Positions 62,093 to 64,000 of a stretch of DNA of 64,000 bases are shown piece by piece. Under the pieces are notes generated by a model. The model did not search any database. It worked only from the letters and a program-made list of their open reading frames with translations, and was not told where the DNA came from. The stretch comes from Chitinophagaceae bacterium (GTDB taxonomy: Bacteria > Bacteroidota > Bacteroidia > Chitinophagales > Chitinophagaceae). The stretch lies in contig JAFKGR010000002.1 in assembly GCA_017307735.1 (NCBI GenBank), positions 124,001 to 188,000 of the forward strand, read 5' to 3'. The position numbers were made by a program, and so were the translations under genes. The first letter of the stretch is position 1, and each line of letters begins with the position of its first letter.

Positions 62093-64000
62093 TTACTTGT
62101 AGCTTCTCTGGGAAGGATGGGTTAATTCAAATGTGAGATTTTCCTTGTGCAATTCTTCACCCTCCTTTTTGTATTCCCATGCAGATACATAACTGAATTG
62201 ATCATCAATCCTGAGTGCTTCGCCCTCGGGTGTCTGACTTTCTTCTCTGAAATGTGCACCACAACTTTCCTTTCTGTCAAGTGCATCGCGACACATCAGT
62301 TCGCCCAATTCCATAAAATCGGCCACTCTTTGTGCTTTATCGAGTTCAGGATTCATGCTGTCAATTTCTCCGGGTATCCGCAGGTCTTTCCAGAATTCTT
62401 CTCTCAACTGCTGGATTTCGGTGATGGCTTCAGTGAGGCCTTTTTCATTTCTCGACATTCCGCATTTATCCCACATGATCTTTCCAAGCATTTTATGAAA
62501 ATGATCAACGGATTTTGTCCCTTTGATATTCATTAATTTCTGAATCCTCTCTGTCACTTCTTTTTCGACTTCGTCAAATGCCGGATGTTTCGTAGAGATC
62601 GCCGGGGTTTTGATATCATCTGCCAGATAATTTCCAATGGTGTATGGAATAATAAAATATCCATCGGCCAATCCCTGCATCAAAGATGAGGCACCCAGCC
62701 TGTTGGCTCCGTGGTCGCTGAAATTACATTCACCAATTGCAAATAATCCCGGAAGAGTTGTTTCCAGTTCGTAGTCAACCCACAATCCACCCATTGTGTA
62801 GTGAACAGCCGGATAAATACGCATGGGCACTTCGTACGGGTTTTCACCGGTAATCTTTTCGTACATAGCGAATAGATTGCCATACTTGTCTTTTACAACG
62901 CCCATCCCCAAATTACGGATCGTCTGTTCATCCGGGTTTTCAATAGCAGCTTTGTGAGCTTCCATTTTACCGTAACGTTTTATGGCTTCCGCAAAATCGA
63001 GATAAACAGCCTGCTTGGTTGTTCCCACACCATAGCCTGCATCGCATCTCTCTTTGGCAGCTCTTGAAGCAACGTCGCGCGGTACGAGATTTCCAAAGGA
63101 AGGATATCTTCTTTCAAGATAATAGTCGCGGTCTTCTGGGGGAATTTCTGAAGCCTTGCGTTTTTCATCTTTATTTTTTGGTACCCAGATACGTCCGTCA
63201 TTTCTCAGGCTTTCACTCATCAAGGTAAGCTTGCTCTGATAATCTCCCGAAACGGGGATACATGTCGGGTGAATCTGCGTATAACATGCATTTGCAAAAT
63301 ATGCGCCTCTCTTATGTGATTTCCATGCGGCTGTTACATTGCAACCCATTGCATTTGTACTGAGGAAGTAAACATTTCCATAACCACCGGATGCTAACAC
63401 AACAGCGTGTGCTGAATAACGTTCAAGTTTGCCGGTAACAAGATTGCGAACAATAATTCCTCTTGCTTTTCCATCTATCACCACTAAATCCAGCATCTCA
63501 TGACGGGAATAAACGGTCACTTTTCCTGTGGCTACCTGGCGTTGCAAAGCGCCATAGGCTCCCAAAAGTAATTGTTGCCCGGTCTGGCCTCTTGCATAAA
63601 AGGTACGTGATACCTGAGTTCCGCCAAATGAACGGTTAGCAAGAAGCCCGCCATATTCTCTTGCAAATGGAACACCCTGAGCCACGCACTGGTCAATGAT
63701 ATTTCCACTCAATTGAGCCAGGCGGTAAGTATTTGATTCGCGACTGCGAAAATCTCCTCCTTTTTCTGTTTCATAAAATAAACGGAAAATGGAATCTCCG
63801 TCATTTGAATAATTTTTTGCGGCATTGATTCCCCCCTGGGCAGCGATACTGTGGGCACGCCGCGGGCTATCCTGAAAACAAAATGCCTTAACATTGTAGC
63901 CCAATTCGCCAAACGAGGCAGCAGCCGAAGCGCCGGCAAGACCGGTTCCTATGACAATAATTTCAAGGTTTCTTTTATTGGCAGGACTTACCAAACGGCA
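62093..64000 (-). CDS. sdhA: Succinate dehydrogenase / fumarate reductase flavoprotein subunit (5' end cut off)
   Basis: FAD-containing catalytic subunit for succinate/fumarate interconversion. Seen: FAD-binding [20 protein letters not shown], the covalent flavin His in [31 protein letters not shown] and [20 protein letters not shown], ending THPSQRSYK. An open frame could begin at a TTG at 63994, but the residues there ([10 protein letters not shown]) correspond to the interior of the usual N-terminus, so about 25 residues lie beyond the right edge and the gene is partial. Confidence 0.95.
   Translation of the reverse strand, partial: CRLVSPANKRNLEIIVIGTGLAGASAAASFGELGYNVKAFCFQDSPRRAHSIAAQGGINAAKNYSNDGDSIFRLFYETEKGGDFRSRESNTYRLAQLSGNIIDQCVAQGVPFAREYGGLLANRSFGGTQVSRTFYARGQTGQQLLLGAYGALQRQVATGKVTVYSRHEMLDLVVIDGKARGIIVRNLVTGKLERYSAHAVVLASGGYGNVYFLSTNAMGCNVTAAWKSHKRGAYFANACYTQIHPTCIPVSGDYQSKLTLMSESLRNDGRIWVPKNKDEKRKASEIPPEDRDYYLERRYPSFGNLVPRDVASRAAKERCDAGYGVGTTKQAVYLDFAEAIKRYGKMEAHKAAIENPDEQTIRNLGMGVVKDKYGNLFAMYEKITGENPYEVPMRIYPAVHYTMGGLWVDYELETTLPGLFAIGECNFSDHGANRLGASSLMQGLADGYFIIPYTIGNYLADDIKTPAISTKHPAFDEVEKEVTERIQKLMNIKGTKSVDHFHKMLGKIMWDKCGMSRNEKGLTEAITEIQQLREEFWKDLRIPGEIDSMNPELDKAQRVADFMELGELMCRDALDRKESCGAHFREESQTPEGEALRIDDQFSYVSAWEYKKEGEELHKENLTFELTHPSQRSYK

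Overview
The window comes from a Bacteroidota chromosome, most like the Chitinophagaceae. The reasons are T9SS-type C-terminal sorting domains, an Mpl ligase, a YtxJ-type bacillithiol-system protein, a long two-box signal peptidase I, TonB receptors with carboxypeptidase-like N-domains, several TAnnTTTG promoter elements, almost no Shine-Dalgarno sequences, and arrays of FtsX-type permeases. No ribosomal RNA is present and there is one tRNA gene, so the genus cannot be fixed.

Layout. 1-9.8 kb is core metabolism: glycogen synthase divergent from a sugar permease and ROK glucokinase, a LysE/YceI/ATP-grasp operon, an Fe-S (CCG) protein and GlnRS. 9.8-15.5 kb is an accessory segment: about 1 kb without genes carrying a palindromic repeat, a lipoprotein, a secreted subtilase and a broken IS110 element with a possible bridge-RNA region. 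15.5-35.9 kb is again core: DNA polymerase IV, a GT2/exonuclease/Mpl operon, YtxJ with a 39-residue lipoprotein, a LamG surface protein, a TonB receptor, a LepB/hydrolase/response regulator/RF2 group (RF2 needs a programmed frameshift), a cytochrome c-FTR1 iron permease, a GH30 glycosidase and an NtrY/NtrC-type two-component pair.

36.2-57.4 kb is the most striking region. It holds one periplasmic adaptor, a 49-residue secreted peptide, two LolD/MacB-like ATPases, five tandem FtsX/MacB-type permeases of about 790 residues and one TolC-type outer-membrane protein, all on the + strand, divergent from the two-component pair. Three of the four gaps between permeases are set up as follows: permeases 1/2, 2/3 and 3/4 are each separated by an antisense antitoxin-PIN toxin cassette with nearly identical outer sequences and diverged cores. 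The gap between permeases 4 and 5 holds a lipoprotein gene. A REP-associated transposase (RAYT), flanked and internally interrupted by perfect 38-48 bp palindromes, sits between the first ATPase and the first permease. The likely reading is a peptide, lipid or drug export/envelope-stress system expanded by duplication, with toxin-antitoxin cassettes carried along as part of the duplicating unit.

57.4-64 kb holds tRNA-Lys(CUU), a 1156-residue probable outer-membrane barrel protein, and succinate dehydrogenase/fumarate reductase SdhB and SdhA; SdhA runs off the right edge.
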